A stretch of 64,000 nt of DNA from Promethearchaeota archaeon (lineage in GTDB: Archaea; Asgardarchaeota; Lokiarchaeia; Sigyniarchaeales; SOKP01). The notes beneath the pieces were generated by a model, which was given only the letters and a program-made list of their open reading frames with translations, had not been told where the DNA came from and did no database searches. The DNA lies in the NCBI GenBank assembly GCA_016840165.1, contig JAEOSU010000029.1:1-64000 (forward strand), in the 5' to 3' direction. A program made the position numbers and the translations under genes. Each line of letters begins with the position of its first letter. Within the stretch, counting starts at the first letter, position 1. Positions 53,887 through 62,343 of the stretch are shown here, in pieces.

Positions 53887-55206
53887 TTAGGTCAAGCTTT
53901 GAATACGTTCCTGAAAGATCCTTTCTGTTTCATCCATTTCTTTAATAACATTTCTAAGTACAGGTATCCAAAAGAATGGAATTAAAATCCATGCAAAAAT
54001 AGCTGTCATCATCCCAAGCACATACTCGAAAAGGTCTGCGATGACTGCTCCGATTAATGGACCAATTGCTCGCCCTATAATATCGAAAAAATTGGATGCA
54101 GCCAAAACTGTTCCACGATGTTCCGGAAGATTTAAATCTGCAACGGTTGCATACCAATTTCCATTGACTGCTCCATTAGTGAACATTCCTATCATAAATA
54201 GAATTATCCAAATCAATAAACCAGGAAATATGTTTGGAGGTCTAAATGGGATTATTAAGGCGATAAAAAGAAAGGGGATTGGAAACACATTGCCAAATAA
54301 AGCTAGCTTAACTCTTGCCTTCTTATTTCCTTTGCTAAAGGCTCTATCACCAATGATGCCAAAAATAATCGTTCCCAAAATAATAAATATTAAAATTAAA
54401 AGCATTACAAATATCGTAATTTCAGAGGGTATGCCATGATATTCTTCCATATATGCATACAACAAGAAAAGAATTATCCCGCTAGGGATATTATCCACAA
54501 AATTAATAATTAGCCAGATATTCGCTTTCTTCTTAAAGATTGTGTTTAAATCAGAAAAATTTATACGATATGTATATTCTATTCCGTCCTTCTCTAATAG
54601 ATAAAACTGATCTTTCCCAATTCTAGATGGCTCCTTAAAAAAAATAAAAAGGATCGCTCCTACTAACCCCATAAAACCTATTATAAAAAAAGGAACTCTC
54701 CAGTCTGAGGATCCGATAAACGTTGCTAACCCTGTACCAACAACTATACCAAAGAACGAGGCAATAGAAAAAAATGAATAACCTTTCGAGCGGCTTTCCC
54801 TAGAAATTATATCTCCAATAAGTGAAAATATACTAGGAACAAGAGCGCCATATCCCACTCCCGTTATAATCGTGAGGAAAAAGAATAGAATATATCCTCC
54901 TCCTCCAGATGGTATAACTATTGTTAATAGCGCAAATAATGAAAAGATAAATGCTCCACAAAATACTATCCACTTTCTTGTTATTTTATCCGCTAAATAT
55001 CCAAAAATTAGCATGAAAATACCTGATGCTAATGTAAATGAAAACGTAAGCACACCTAATGGAGTAGTATCGCCACCAAATCCAAAAAAATAGGAAATAG
55101 CAATTAAATTAGGAGATATCATATTAGAAATTGATGATATTAGTGTAGCAATTAGAATAAAAAGAATAAATGATAACAGAGGGAGATTATTCGTATCTTT
55201 TTTCAT
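53887..55206 (-). CDS. MFS transporter (12 helices)
   Basis: Twelve membrane helices in 439 residues, with the MFS loop motif GYLADKITRKWIVFCGAF (helix 2-3, G-x3-D-x2-x-R/K) and helix 4-5 region FSLIGDIISRESRSKGYSFF. The N- and C-terminal halves are separated by a charged loop around residues 190-225. Substrate unknown; the sequence resembles the proton-linked exporters of drugs or metabolites. It lies 78 bp downstream of a TrmB-like regulator gene on the same strand, which may control it. Confidence 0.85.
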   Translation of the reverse strand: MKKDTNNLPLLSFILFILIATLISSISNMISPNLIAISYFFGFGGDTTPLGVLTFSFTLASGIFMLIFGYLADKITRKWIVFCGAFIFSLFALLTIVIPSGGGGYILFFFLTIITGVGYGALVPSIFSLIGDIISRESRSKGYSFFSIASFFGIVVGTGLATFIGSSDWRVPFFIIGFMGLVGAILFIFFKEPSRIGKDQFYLLEKDGIEYTYRINFSDLNTIFKKKANIWLIINFVDNIPSGIILFLLYAYMEEYHGIPSEITIFVMLLILIFIILGTIIFGIIGDRAFSKGNKKARVKLALFGNVFPIPFLFIALIIPFRPPNIFPGLLIWIILFMIGMFTNGAVNGNWYATVADLNLPEHRGTVLAASNFFDIIGRAIGPLIGAVIADLFEYVLGMMTAIFAWILIPFFWIPVLRNVIKEMDETERIFQERIQSLT

Positions 55207-55284
55207 ATAACATAATGGGATGTGTTACTTTAAAAAGATTCAATTTAATAATTAGGCAAATGTGGTTTAAAAATAAATTATATT

Positions 55285-55731
55285 TTAGCAGAGTTCTCCA
55301 TCTTTTTGATAGCAATCAAAAAGACTGTCTATATTATCGATATAATCGGTCATTTTACGATACCATCTATTTAACAAATCACGAAACTCCTTTTTAATTG
55401 TCTTTAGATCTTTTGCACCATATACGTATAAATATCCTCGTTTGTTTGTTTCATCCGTACCTTTTTGTTGAACGTAATCTTTCAATGACATTGACTTTCT
55501 ATCAATAACATTTAAGTCGTATAGATTTTGTAATGCTCTCTGAATGGAACTTCGATCTTTTTCAAGAGCTTTCGCAAGCTCCATAGTACTTGCATTATCG
55601 TTTTTTAGCAAGTATGAAAATACATTAGTTTCAATTTCATTCAATCCTAAAATACATTTGAATAGGTTTCCACTCTTGAATATTTTCTTTTCCTCAAGCA
55701 TACCCTTCAATTGTTCTGTAATACTTTCCAT
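55285..55731 (-). CDS. TrmB-like winged-helix transcription regulator
   Basis: A helix-turn-helix region is clear: LGLNEIETNVFSYLLKND, STMELAKALEKDRSSIQRAL and NLYDLNVIDRKS correspond to the TrmB/MarR-type winged helix with the recognition helix RSSIQRALQNLYDL. A helical C-terminal 60 residues could form the dimer. The protein is only 148 aa, so the sugar-sensing half of TrmB is absent. It lies directly upstream of the MFS transporter on the same strand and probably regulates it or the thioredoxin region. Confidence 0.75.
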   Translation of the reverse strand: MESITEQLKGMLEEKKIFKSGNLFKCILGLNEIETNVFSYLLKNDNASTMELAKALEKDRSSIQRALQNLYDLNVIDRKSMSLKDYVQQKGTDETNKRGYLYVYGAKDLKTIKKEFRDLLNRWYRKMTDYIDNIDSLFDCYQKDGELC

Positions 55732-55787
55732 TTTACATCCCTTTAAAAAAAATTATTATAATAAAAGAAAAAATACCAATTTTGATT

Positions 55788-56192
55788 TTATATCGAATTT
55801 AAATTTTCTAAAATTTTCTTCATACTGTTATAATTCATTGAACCAACGATTTTTTGAATTACTTTTCCTTCTTTAATGAATAAAGTAGTCGGAATCCCCG
55901 TAATTCCAAATCTTTGAGCGATTGAACCAATTTCATCGACATTCACTTTCGTAAATATAAAGTTTCCAGAAAATTCTTGCTGTAGTTTCTCAAAGACAGG
56001 TGCAAATGCTATGCAAGGTCCACACCATACAGCCCAGAAATCAATAACAACTATCCTATCAGGATAATCAGCTAGCAGTTTATTAAATTCTTCATTACTA
56101 TGAATTTTAATGATCTCTTTAGGCATCTTCTGAAGCTTCATCATCATTTCTACTTTTTTCATGCGGATTCTTTCCAAGTCATTATCAGACAT
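55788..56192 (-). CDS. trxA: Thioredoxin
   Basis: The active site is WAVWCGPCIAFAPVFEKL (WCGPC, near residue 57), followed by KVNVDEIGSIAQRFGITGIP with the cis-Pro of the fold and TLFIKEGKVIQKIVG. The 134-aa length includes a helical N-terminal extension of about 25 residues. It is a general protein disulfide reductase in the cytoplasm. It precedes the TrmB-like regulator on the same strand. Confidence 0.93.
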   Translation of the reverse strand: MSDNDLERIRMKKVEMMMKLQKMPKEIIKIHSNEEFNKLLADYPDRIVVIDFWAVWCGPCIAFAPVFEKLQQEFSGNFIFTKVNVDEIGSIAQRFGITGIPTTLFIKEGKVIQKIVGSMNYNSMKKILENLNSI

Positions 56193-56350
56193 ATAAATTT
56201 TTCATCCATTTTGGTTATTTCTTTATTAAGTAAAAGTTGTGTAAGTTATGTAAGCAACTTTCTTAATTTAGAATAAAGAAGATTTATTTTTAAATGTCAT
56301 GTTTATGAAAAAAAACTATTTTATATTCTTTGATTGAATTGCTATCTTTT

Positions 56351-56788
56351 TCAGTTTTTCTTCTTTTGCAGTAAGAGTTTTATCAATCCTATGAAAGGAT
56401 TAAGCCGAGGTACCTCTTTTTTGTATACTTCATATTCCTCGCCAAATTTTGCAATAAGTTTTTTATCTTCAGTATAGGTCCATTGATAAATTAAAATAAT
56501 GATTAGAGCACTAAAAAGTATATTAAACCAAACAGGGTTCCATAAAGTAATACTAATTGAAAATAGGATACCGCCTAAATATTGAGGATGTCGAATGAGT
56601 GCATATGGACCATGTTTTACTATTTTTGTAGTATGAAGATAGCTTTTTCCCTTTTCAACCTCCCCTCGTTTCCTAAAAGTGAAAAATGAGATAAATGCAA
56701 AATAAAGACTGAAGATCCATATTACCCATCCACTATAGTACAATAGAGGGATATAAAGTGAGCTTTCAGCAATAAACAATAAGACCAC
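56351..56788 (-). CDS. Isoprenylcysteine-methyltransferase-like membrane protein (N-terminus probably frameshifted)
   Basis: HGPYALIRHPQYLGGILFSI is the signature of the ICMT/PEMT membrane methyltransferases, followed by a helix and ...EEYEVYKKEVPRLNPFIG at the end. Only about three helices are left if translation starts at GTG 56788. Reading further upstream in the same frame, the DNA stays open for about 28 codons and encodes IGDILLTVLFTIVFIFQVV, a missing first helix, but has no start codon. A good ATG at 56907 (MKKISDSDKLLRN) is out of frame by one base. A single indel near 56870 would join them. Confidence 0.7.
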   Translation of the reverse strand: MVLLFIAESSLYIPLLYYSGWVIWIFSLYFAFISFFTFRKRGEVEKGKSYLHTTKIVKHGPYALIRHPQYLGGILFSISITLWNPVWFNILFSALIIILIYQWTYTEDKKLIAKFGEEYEVYKKEVPRLNPFIGLIKLLLQKKKN

Positions 56789-57069
56789 TTGAAAGATAAA
56801 GACTATTGTAAATAGAACAGTTAATAAGATATCTCCTATTGTGAATTTTTGTTTGTTATTTTCAGTTGATTCCTTAATAATTTATCACTATCTGATATTT
56901 TTTTCATTGGAATTTCTTGATAGAATAAATTATTGTTTCTCCCTTTTAAATCGGTAATAAAATAATTTTTTTTTTTTTAATTTCAAAATTCAAGATTTAA
57001 CATTTACTAATACTTATAAGATTGGACTTCTATTATTAATTCTAATAGATTTAATGAAAATCATCCATA

Positions 57070-57822
57070 ATGAAGATTCATTCTTTATTCATTCTAAACA
57101 AAACTGGCGCTTGTATCTACAGTAGAAATTTCACAGAAGATTTTAGAAATATCGAACCTAACTTGATTACGCCTTTTTTTTCAGCAATTTTCTCATTTTC
57201 AGAAAACGTAATCTCACAAAAGACACCGGAGGTATTGGAAATGGGAGGATTTCGATTTGTCTTTCAAATAAAGGAAGAATTTATTTATACGATATTATCA
57301 GATTCTAGTGTAAGCTTGCTTTTTATAAAATCACGTTTGAAAACTATTACTAAGGAATTCGAAAATTTTTTGGAACAAAATGCAATTGAAGATTATGAAA
57401 TAGTTCAGAACGAAGAATTTGATGAAAAAATAGACGGAATTATCACGGGGGATGATATCATCACCAATAGTAAAGTTCTTTATAAAAAAATCATAGATCT
57501 TATTAAAAAACTAGTTTATGAAAATGAAATTTTAGGAGCTGCTTTATTTGCTATTAATGGAAAGGTTATCTATACCTCTCTTCCACAAAATATACTATTA
57601 TCCTCTATCAAAGAATTGGAAATTCGTTTTATGGTGGCTAATGAGTTTGATGAGACCTTCTATAGTCTAGAAAACGATCAAAGAGTTTTTTCTAAGCGTA
57701 TTAGAATTCCGTGGAAACTAGAACCCCTAATAATTGTAGTTCTATTTGACTCTGGTGTACCTACTGGTATGGCTGAAGTAAACTTAGATAAAATAGTTAA
57801 AAATATTGAAAATATTATCTAA
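57070..57822 (+). CDS. Two-domain longin/roadblock-like protein
   Basis: The N-terminus starts like a longin domain (MKIHSLFILNKTGACIYSRN), then a helix (LITPFFSAIFSFSENVI) and a sheet (FRFVFQIKEEFIYTILSD). The C-terminal half (ILGAALFAINGKVIYTSLP...ELEIRFMVANE...LIIVVLFD) repeats the pattern. Such proteins bind small GTPases or form trafficking adaptors in eukaryotes. It overlaps no promoter of the following flavoprotein but lies only 62 bp before it, on the same strand, so co-transcription is likely. Confidence 0.65.
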   Translation: MKIHSLFILNKTGACIYSRNFTEDFRNIEPNLITPFFSAIFSFSENVISQKTPEVLEMGGFRFVFQIKEEFIYTILSDSSVSLLFIKSRLKTITKEFENFLEQNAIEDYEIVQNEEFDEKIDGIITGDDIITNSKVLYKKIIDLIKKLVYENEILGAALFAINGKVIYTSLPQNILLSSIKELEIRFMVANEFDETFYSLENDQRVFSKRIRIPWKLEPLIIVVLFDSGVPTGMAEVNLDKIVKNIENII

Positions 57823-57883
57823 TGAACTCAATTTTTCAATAAAACCAAAATTTTTTTACTGCTTAATATTTACATTCATACTT

Positions 57884-59152
57884 ATGTATGATATTATTGT
57901 AATCGGTGCGGGTATTTCTGGAACTTCTTTTGCTTATAAAAGTTCTAAATTTGCAAATACACTGCTCATTGAGGCACAAGACTATAATACCCAAATTCCT
58001 GAACGAACAAATATTTATGCTGAGCATAATAAACCATTTATCGAAGAGTTGTTTTGGAATGATCGTGAAATATTTCCCCGCGATTTTATTCAGCTTAATT
58101 ATAAAAGCGAACAAAATGATGGTCTTCTACATTCAAAAGAATTTGGAGCTCCTTTAGGTAAAATTTGTCATACTGAAATCTTTTTGAAAAAGTTAATCAA
58201 TCGCTTTAAAGATAATGATGGAGAGACTAAATTTAATGAAACAGTTTCTAAAATTAACCATCATCAAGATTTTATTGAGCTAATTACAAACAAAGGGGAA
58301 ACTATCAAAGCTAAAACACTTATACTTGCGACAGGTTCCCGTGGATTTGAACTGCAAAAATCTTTTGGGTTTGAAACACCTGATTCTTTTAAGGGAATAT
58401 ATTTGAATACCTTTGCTGATGAGGATCTTCTCGATCAAAACTTCACTTTTCAGTATATGTTTCATTTAAATCCAAATATAAGTATGAATGGGCCTTTCTT
58501 CTTCAATATTGGAAAAGGAAGACTTTCTGCTGGTTTTCTTGGTAATTTAGAGTCTCCCAGTCAATTAAAAGATAAGCTCCAAAGAATATTACAGAATTAT
58601 AATAAAATTCAAGATTTTATTAAAGGAATTACCTGGGATTTAAACCAGGTTGTTGTAGGTGACATTTCAAAACATCCAATTAAGAACATGTCAAAGGACA
58701 GAGTGCTGGTATTAGGAGAAGCTGCAGGCTTAGTTACTTCATTTTTCTACGAAGGAATGTTATGTGGTTTAGCAAGTGCCGATATCGCTTCAAAAGTAAT
58801 CCAATCGCTCCTAAATAATGGTAGTAATTTTTCTAAGGCAGAGTTAAACAACTACGATCGCGAAGTCTCAAAATTACTCTTAGAAAAATATTTTAGAAAT
58901 GGGAATGCATGTGAATACCTTTTTTATAAGACCAATGCGAGCACCAGTAAGACCATTTGGGACGCATACACCGATATGTTATTAAAAAATAAAACAGTGA
59001 GACAGTTCGTATATGATGTTCTTTTAATTCAAGATTTCACGCAATATAATACGGATAACGATCGATGGGTCGGAGAGAAATTGTTTGGCAACTTACCAAT
59101 TATTTCTAAAGCTACACTATGGCCTCGCTTTCTCAAGGCAATGAGTTTTTAG
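57884..59152 (+). CDS. FAD-dependent oxidoreductase, geranylgeranyl-reductase-like
   Basis: MYDIIVIGAGISGTSFAYKS opens with the Rossmann dinucleotide motif, so ATG 57884 is the likely start (an upstream ATG at 57806 adds 26 residues overlapping the previous gene). The second FAD site is RVLVLGEAAGLVTSFFYEG, ending in the GLASADIASK motif, as in archaeal geranylgeranyl reductases and other FixC/lycopene-cyclase-like flavoproteins. These reduce the double bonds of archaeal lipids or related isoprenoids. The substrate assignment is tentative. A UbiA prenyltransferase is coded 14 kb away. Confidence 0.75.
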   Translation: MYDIIVIGAGISGTSFAYKSSKFANTLLIEAQDYNTQIPERTNIYAEHNKPFIEELFWNDREIFPRDFIQLNYKSEQNDGLLHSKEFGAPLGKICHTEIFLKKLINRFKDNDGETKFNETVSKINHHQDFIELITNKGETIKAKTLILATGSRGFELQKSFGFETPDSFKGIYLNTFADEDLLDQNFTFQYMFHLNPNISMNGPFFFNIGKGRLSAGFLGNLESPSQLKDKLQRILQNYNKIQDFIKGITWDLNQVVVGDISKHPIKNMSKDRVLVLGEAAGLVTSFFYEGMLCGLASADIASKVIQSLLNNGSNFSKAELNNYDREVSKLLLEKYFRNGNACEYLFYKTNASTSKTIWDAYTDMLLKNKTVRQFVYDVLLIQDFTQYNTDNDRWVGEKLFGNLPIISKATLWPRFLKAMSF

Positions 59153-59427
59153 ATTTAAAAATATTTTCTTTTGATCATTTTCTTCTTTGTTAAATAATTA
59201 GATCCACATTATTTGTGTGCAAAAAATTGTGCAATTATATTTTTTGGTAAAAAAATAATGTTATGATGTAACAAAACAATTAAAAAAAAAATTGATTTTT
59301 AAACGAAAAACTTCTCCAGATTTGTATATACAACCAGAGCTATATAATAAATATCTAATAACAGGAAAAAAACATTATTTTTAGCTCTTAAAGTAAAAAT
59401 TAAAATCAAAAAGTAGGTTTATTATTT

Positions 59428-59922
59428 ATGGCTTCAGAATATGCAATCCTCGCAAAACTGGGCGGGTTCGTTGGAAGTAATCCTGAAATCGTAAGTTCCT
59501 ATCCTCCTTACACTGCTGTAGGGAACGAAACAGAAATACTGAACTCATGTTTTCCACTTGGTGCAAAAGCAGGAAAGTTTTTTGAAGATAGATTTCGTAA
59601 GTATATAGCGTTATCCTATGTTTTTAAAGTGCGAAAAAGCGCAGAAAGAGATGATCTTTTTTCATTTTCCGTCCTTTTACATAAACGTGACAAGGTGGAA
59701 ATATACAAGAAAGTATTAACTGAACTAATAAACATTTTAGAAAGCAATGGACGATTATCTGAGAGTGTGCTTACACAATATCATCAAAAAATTTATGAGG
59801 GTATAAATTCAGAGTCAGATATTTTAATTGAGGATCTACTAATTGATTTTTCGAGAATTTTTAAAGAAGTTAAAGCAAAAGTTCTTAAACAAAAACCACA
59901 ATTAAAAGGGAGTTTTTTCTAA
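59428..59922 (+). CDS. uDENN/longin-like domain protein heading the Arf operon
   Basis: Near the N-terminus PEIVSSYPPYTAVGNETEI, then NSCFPLGAKAG and the strand-rich ALSYVFKVRKSAERDD and FSFSVLLHK resemble the start of eukaryotic uDENN/longin modules (a YPP motif, then FCFPxG, then a strand and an Lxxxxx hairpin). Helices follow (VEIYKKVLTELINILESNG). DENN-type and longin-type modules interact with small GTPases as exchange factors or scaffolds. This is recognised by eye and needs profile comparison. Its stop overlaps the next ATG by 1 bp, so it is coupled to the first membrane protein. An Arf-like GTPase follows the operon. Confidence 0.45.
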   Translation: MASEYAILAKLGGFVGSNPEIVSSYPPYTAVGNETEILNSCFPLGAKAGKFFEDRFRKYIALSYVFKVRKSAERDDLFSFSVLLHKRDKVEIYKKVLTELINILESNGRLSESVLTQYHQKIYEGINSESDILIEDLLIDFSRIFKEVKAKVLKQKPQLKGSFF

Positions 59923-60566
59923 TGGCAGAAGACATATTATTGACAAATTTACAATTCAGTGGATATATTTTAAGTGCTATTATAATACCTTTGGCAACAA
60001 TAATTCTAGGTAGAAAATTATTTAAAGAAAAAGCTATAACAGGATCTTTCAATCACGTTAAGCTAATTACCTTCAGCATTTTTGCTTGTTTCTCAATTAT
60101 GAGTGTGTTAGAGTTGATAGTTGAAATGAGTTGGTTTCCCCTACTCAGCGAAATCTTTGGCTTTAATATTAATAGCGTCAATCTTTATTCAATATTAATT
60201 GGTACCATGGTATCATTAGGTCTTACCTTGGTTTTCTATGCAAATCGATGGGAAATGTTCTATTATACTGCACTTTTTTTTTTTGGTGGAATGGTAATCT
60301 TCTATTATTTTACTGGATTTGATGCTTGGCTTGAAAGTTATATACACTTCGCAGGTCTCTGTAGTTTAGTTTTTATGTATATCACTAGTTTTCGTATTAA
60401 AGATAACGGAGCACTGGGATTGGCAATCTTTTATACACTAGTATTTAGTGTATTAATATGGGGTATGCCCTATTTTACTCAAATTATAATTCTTTCATAT
60501 AATGCATTCCTTCTTATGTTTTCATTTGGACTCTTCAAACCTTTTAAACAGGAGGTAGCAGAGTAA
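59922..60566 (+). CDS. Seven-helix membrane protein A of the Arf-linked operon
   Basis: The 214-aa protein has about seven hydrophobic helices (for example FSGYILSAIIIPLATIILGRK, VNLYSILIGTMVSLGLTLVF and IIILSYNAFLLMFSFGLF). No catalytic or transport motif stands out; the fold may be like small 7TM sensor domains. The ATG overlaps the stop of the uDENN/longin-like gene (TAATG), and its own stop is 1 bp from the next ATG. The tight spacing strongly suggests coordinated production of the three proteins. Confidence 0.7.
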   Translation: MAEDILLTNLQFSGYILSAIIIPLATIILGRKLFKEKAITGSFNHVKLITFSIFACFSIMSVLELIVEMSWFPLLSEIFGFNINSVNLYSILIGTMVSLGLTLVFYANRWEMFYYTALFFFGGMVIFYYFTGFDAWLESYIHFAGLCSLVFMYITSFRIKDNGALGLAIFYTLVFSVLIWGMPYFTQIIILSYNAFLLMFSFGLFKPFKQEVAE

Positions 60567-60567
60567 A

Positions 60568-61218
60568 ATGTCAAATTTAGCATATTCTATATGTGAAATA
60601 ATAATTATCATATTTTGTGTCTTGACTCTTTTCCCAATTATTCAATCTTGGCGAGACACTAAGAATAGGATGTATATAGCTGTTTTTACTTTGACACTTG
60701 GAATTATTGGTTATTCGATAGCTAATTTACTAACATATTTATTTGAAATTGACACTACTGCATACTTGATTGGAGGACTTCGATTTGGCTATATCCTTGG
60801 ATATATGCTGGCTACAATTCAGTTCGAATTTATGCTTTACCTAAGGCGACTCATTAAATTATATACTCTACCATTTATAATTGCATTTTATTTGATGTTA
60901 GGAAATATTTTAGTGATTAATAGTATTCCTTTCATTATATACCTAGCATTTATTACTTTTGTCCCAGCTTATATCCTTTTAAGAGATGGAAAAAGAAAAC
61001 ATAATGGATTAGCGTTCGGTATGGGAATGCTTTTTCTGCTATGGGGTATTGGACAAATGTTTCCAATAACCATTGTGATTGCACTATTTCGAACTGTAGC
61101 TGTTTTCTCTTTCTTCTTAGGTACGCGTGGATTTTACGAAAAATACATCTTCCCACGGCAAGAAGAAGAAGAAAAAATCATGGGAACATGGATCTCTAAG
61201 TTAGTAGTTAAAGATTAA
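60568..61218 (+). CDS. Seven-helix membrane protein B of the Arf-linked operon
   Basis: The 216-aa protein has about seven hydrophobic helices (IIIIFCVLTLFPIIQSW, RLIKLYTLPFIIAFYLMLG, FITFVPAYILL, WGIGQMFPITIVIALF) and ends with a charged tail (RQEEEEKIMGTWISK). It is weakly similar in length and helix layout to protein A and may be a distant paralogue, a possibility not shown by clear identity. No known family is recognised. It is the last gene before a 180-bp gap to the Arf-like fusion. Confidence 0.7.
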   Translation: MSNLAYSICEIIIIIFCVLTLFPIIQSWRDTKNRMYIAVFTLTLGIIGYSIANLLTYLFEIDTTAYLIGGLRFGYILGYMLATIQFEFMLYLRRLIKLYTLPFIIAFYLMLGNILVINSIPFIIYLAFITFVPAYILLRDGKRKHNGLAFGMGMLFLLWGIGQMFPITIVIALFRTVAVFSFFLGTRGFYEKYIFPRQEEEEKIMGTWISKLVVKD

Positions 61219-61398
61219 TCTTATTTTTTCTTATCTCTATTTTTATTTATTATTTTGTTAAATCATCTACTTCTTTTGTGTGCTAAATTAATAATTTGTG
61301 GCAACAGAACAAAAAATGGATAAAAAAGATTATTTTTATAATCCAAATTATACCTTATTTTTAAGATTATAAAATTACGTTTTGAAAAATTATAAATC

Positions 61399-62295
61399 AT
61401 GGCAGTTAAGAGTTTATTACGAAGGATTTTTACCAAAGAAAAGAAGATTGTAATCTGTGGTCTAGATTCAGCAGGCAAAACAACTATGGTATCATTCCTT
61501 CAGAATGGAACCTTCATGGAACACACTCCAACCATGGGAAAAGAGATGACTACCATGGAAATTCAAGGCATAAGGATTAATATTATGGATATGGGAGGGC
61601 AAAAAGATTTCAGAGAGTTATGGACTGGCGAAGCCAATCATGCAGAATGTGTGATATTCATGATCGATGCCTATGCTCGGAAGAGATTTAATGAAGCTCG
61701 AGATGAATTATGGAAATTATCAAATGTTTTAAAAAAAAAACCGTTAGTCGTTCTAGCAAATAAGTATGACCTCCATCCTGTTGCTCAGATTAGTGAGATA
61801 ATTGATGTATTAGAACTTAAAAGATTACCTTCATTCGAAGTTCTACCTATATCATGTAAAACAGGTTATGGGATAGTAAGAGCATTCATGAAAATCTACT
61901 ATAAATTAACTGGAAAGCAACTAACAAGACGCTTAAGTGTTAAAGGAGTGACAGTTTTCGACAAAGCCGGTATTCCACTTACCTCATCCTCAAATCAAGA
62001 TATTTTACAAGGAGGATTATTTACCGCTATCAGCAGTTTTGTACAGGAATCCTTTAATTCAGAACTCAACCAACTAAAGATTGGTAATCATATCATTGTC
62101 TTCAAACGTTCTAAAAACTTATTAGGGTCATTAGTGCTTAGTGATTCAGATAATATTGATCCCCAAGAAGCAGAAGATGGTTTAAGCGAACTTCTTTGTC
62201 ATTTAGAAAATATGTGTCCCGAATTGGGAAGTGATCAATTAGAACCTCAGAAGATAGAATACTTACTCGACCAATATGCTTCAAACTTATTGTAA
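61399..62295 (+). CDS. Arf-like small GTPase fused to a C-terminal longin/roadblock-like domain
   Basis: Arf-type G boxes are seen: G1 GLDSAGKTT (21-29), switch Thr45 in PTMG, G3 DMGGQ (64-68), G4 NKYD (121-124) and G5 SCKTG. The GLDxAGKTT and DxGGQ forms are Arf/Arl-specific. Unlike Arf, Gly2 is absent (MAVKSL), so N-myristoylation is unlikely. Residues 180-298 form a longin/roadblock-like domain (KGVTVFDKAGIPLTSSS, GLFTAISSFVQESF, NHIIVFKRSK, LLGSLVLSDSD). GTPase and putative regulator are thus on one chain. It lies just after the uDENN-like/two-membrane-protein operon. Confidence 0.88.
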   Translation: MAVKSLLRRIFTKEKKIVICGLDSAGKTTMVSFLQNGTFMEHTPTMGKEMTTMEIQGIRINIMDMGGQKDFRELWTGEANHAECVIFMIDAYARKRFNEARDELWKLSNVLKKKPLVVLANKYDLHPVAQISEIIDVLELKRLPSFEVLPISCKTGYGIVRAFMKIYYKLTGKQLTRRLSVKGVTVFDKAGIPLTSSSNQDILQGGLFTAISSFVQESFNSELNQLKIGNHIIVFKRSKNLLGSLVLSDSDNIDPQEAEDGLSELLCHLENMCPELGSDQLEPQKIEYLLDQYASNLL

Positions 62296-62343
62296 TACTA
62301 CTTTTTCTATTATTATTTCAATTTAAATTTCCAAAACTAGTTT

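Noticed and set aside
59153-59427. Gene or RNA in the interval before the uDENN/longin-like gene
   Set aside because: Only AT-rich sequence with oligo-A and oligo-T runs is present, and no ORF or stable structure was evident.
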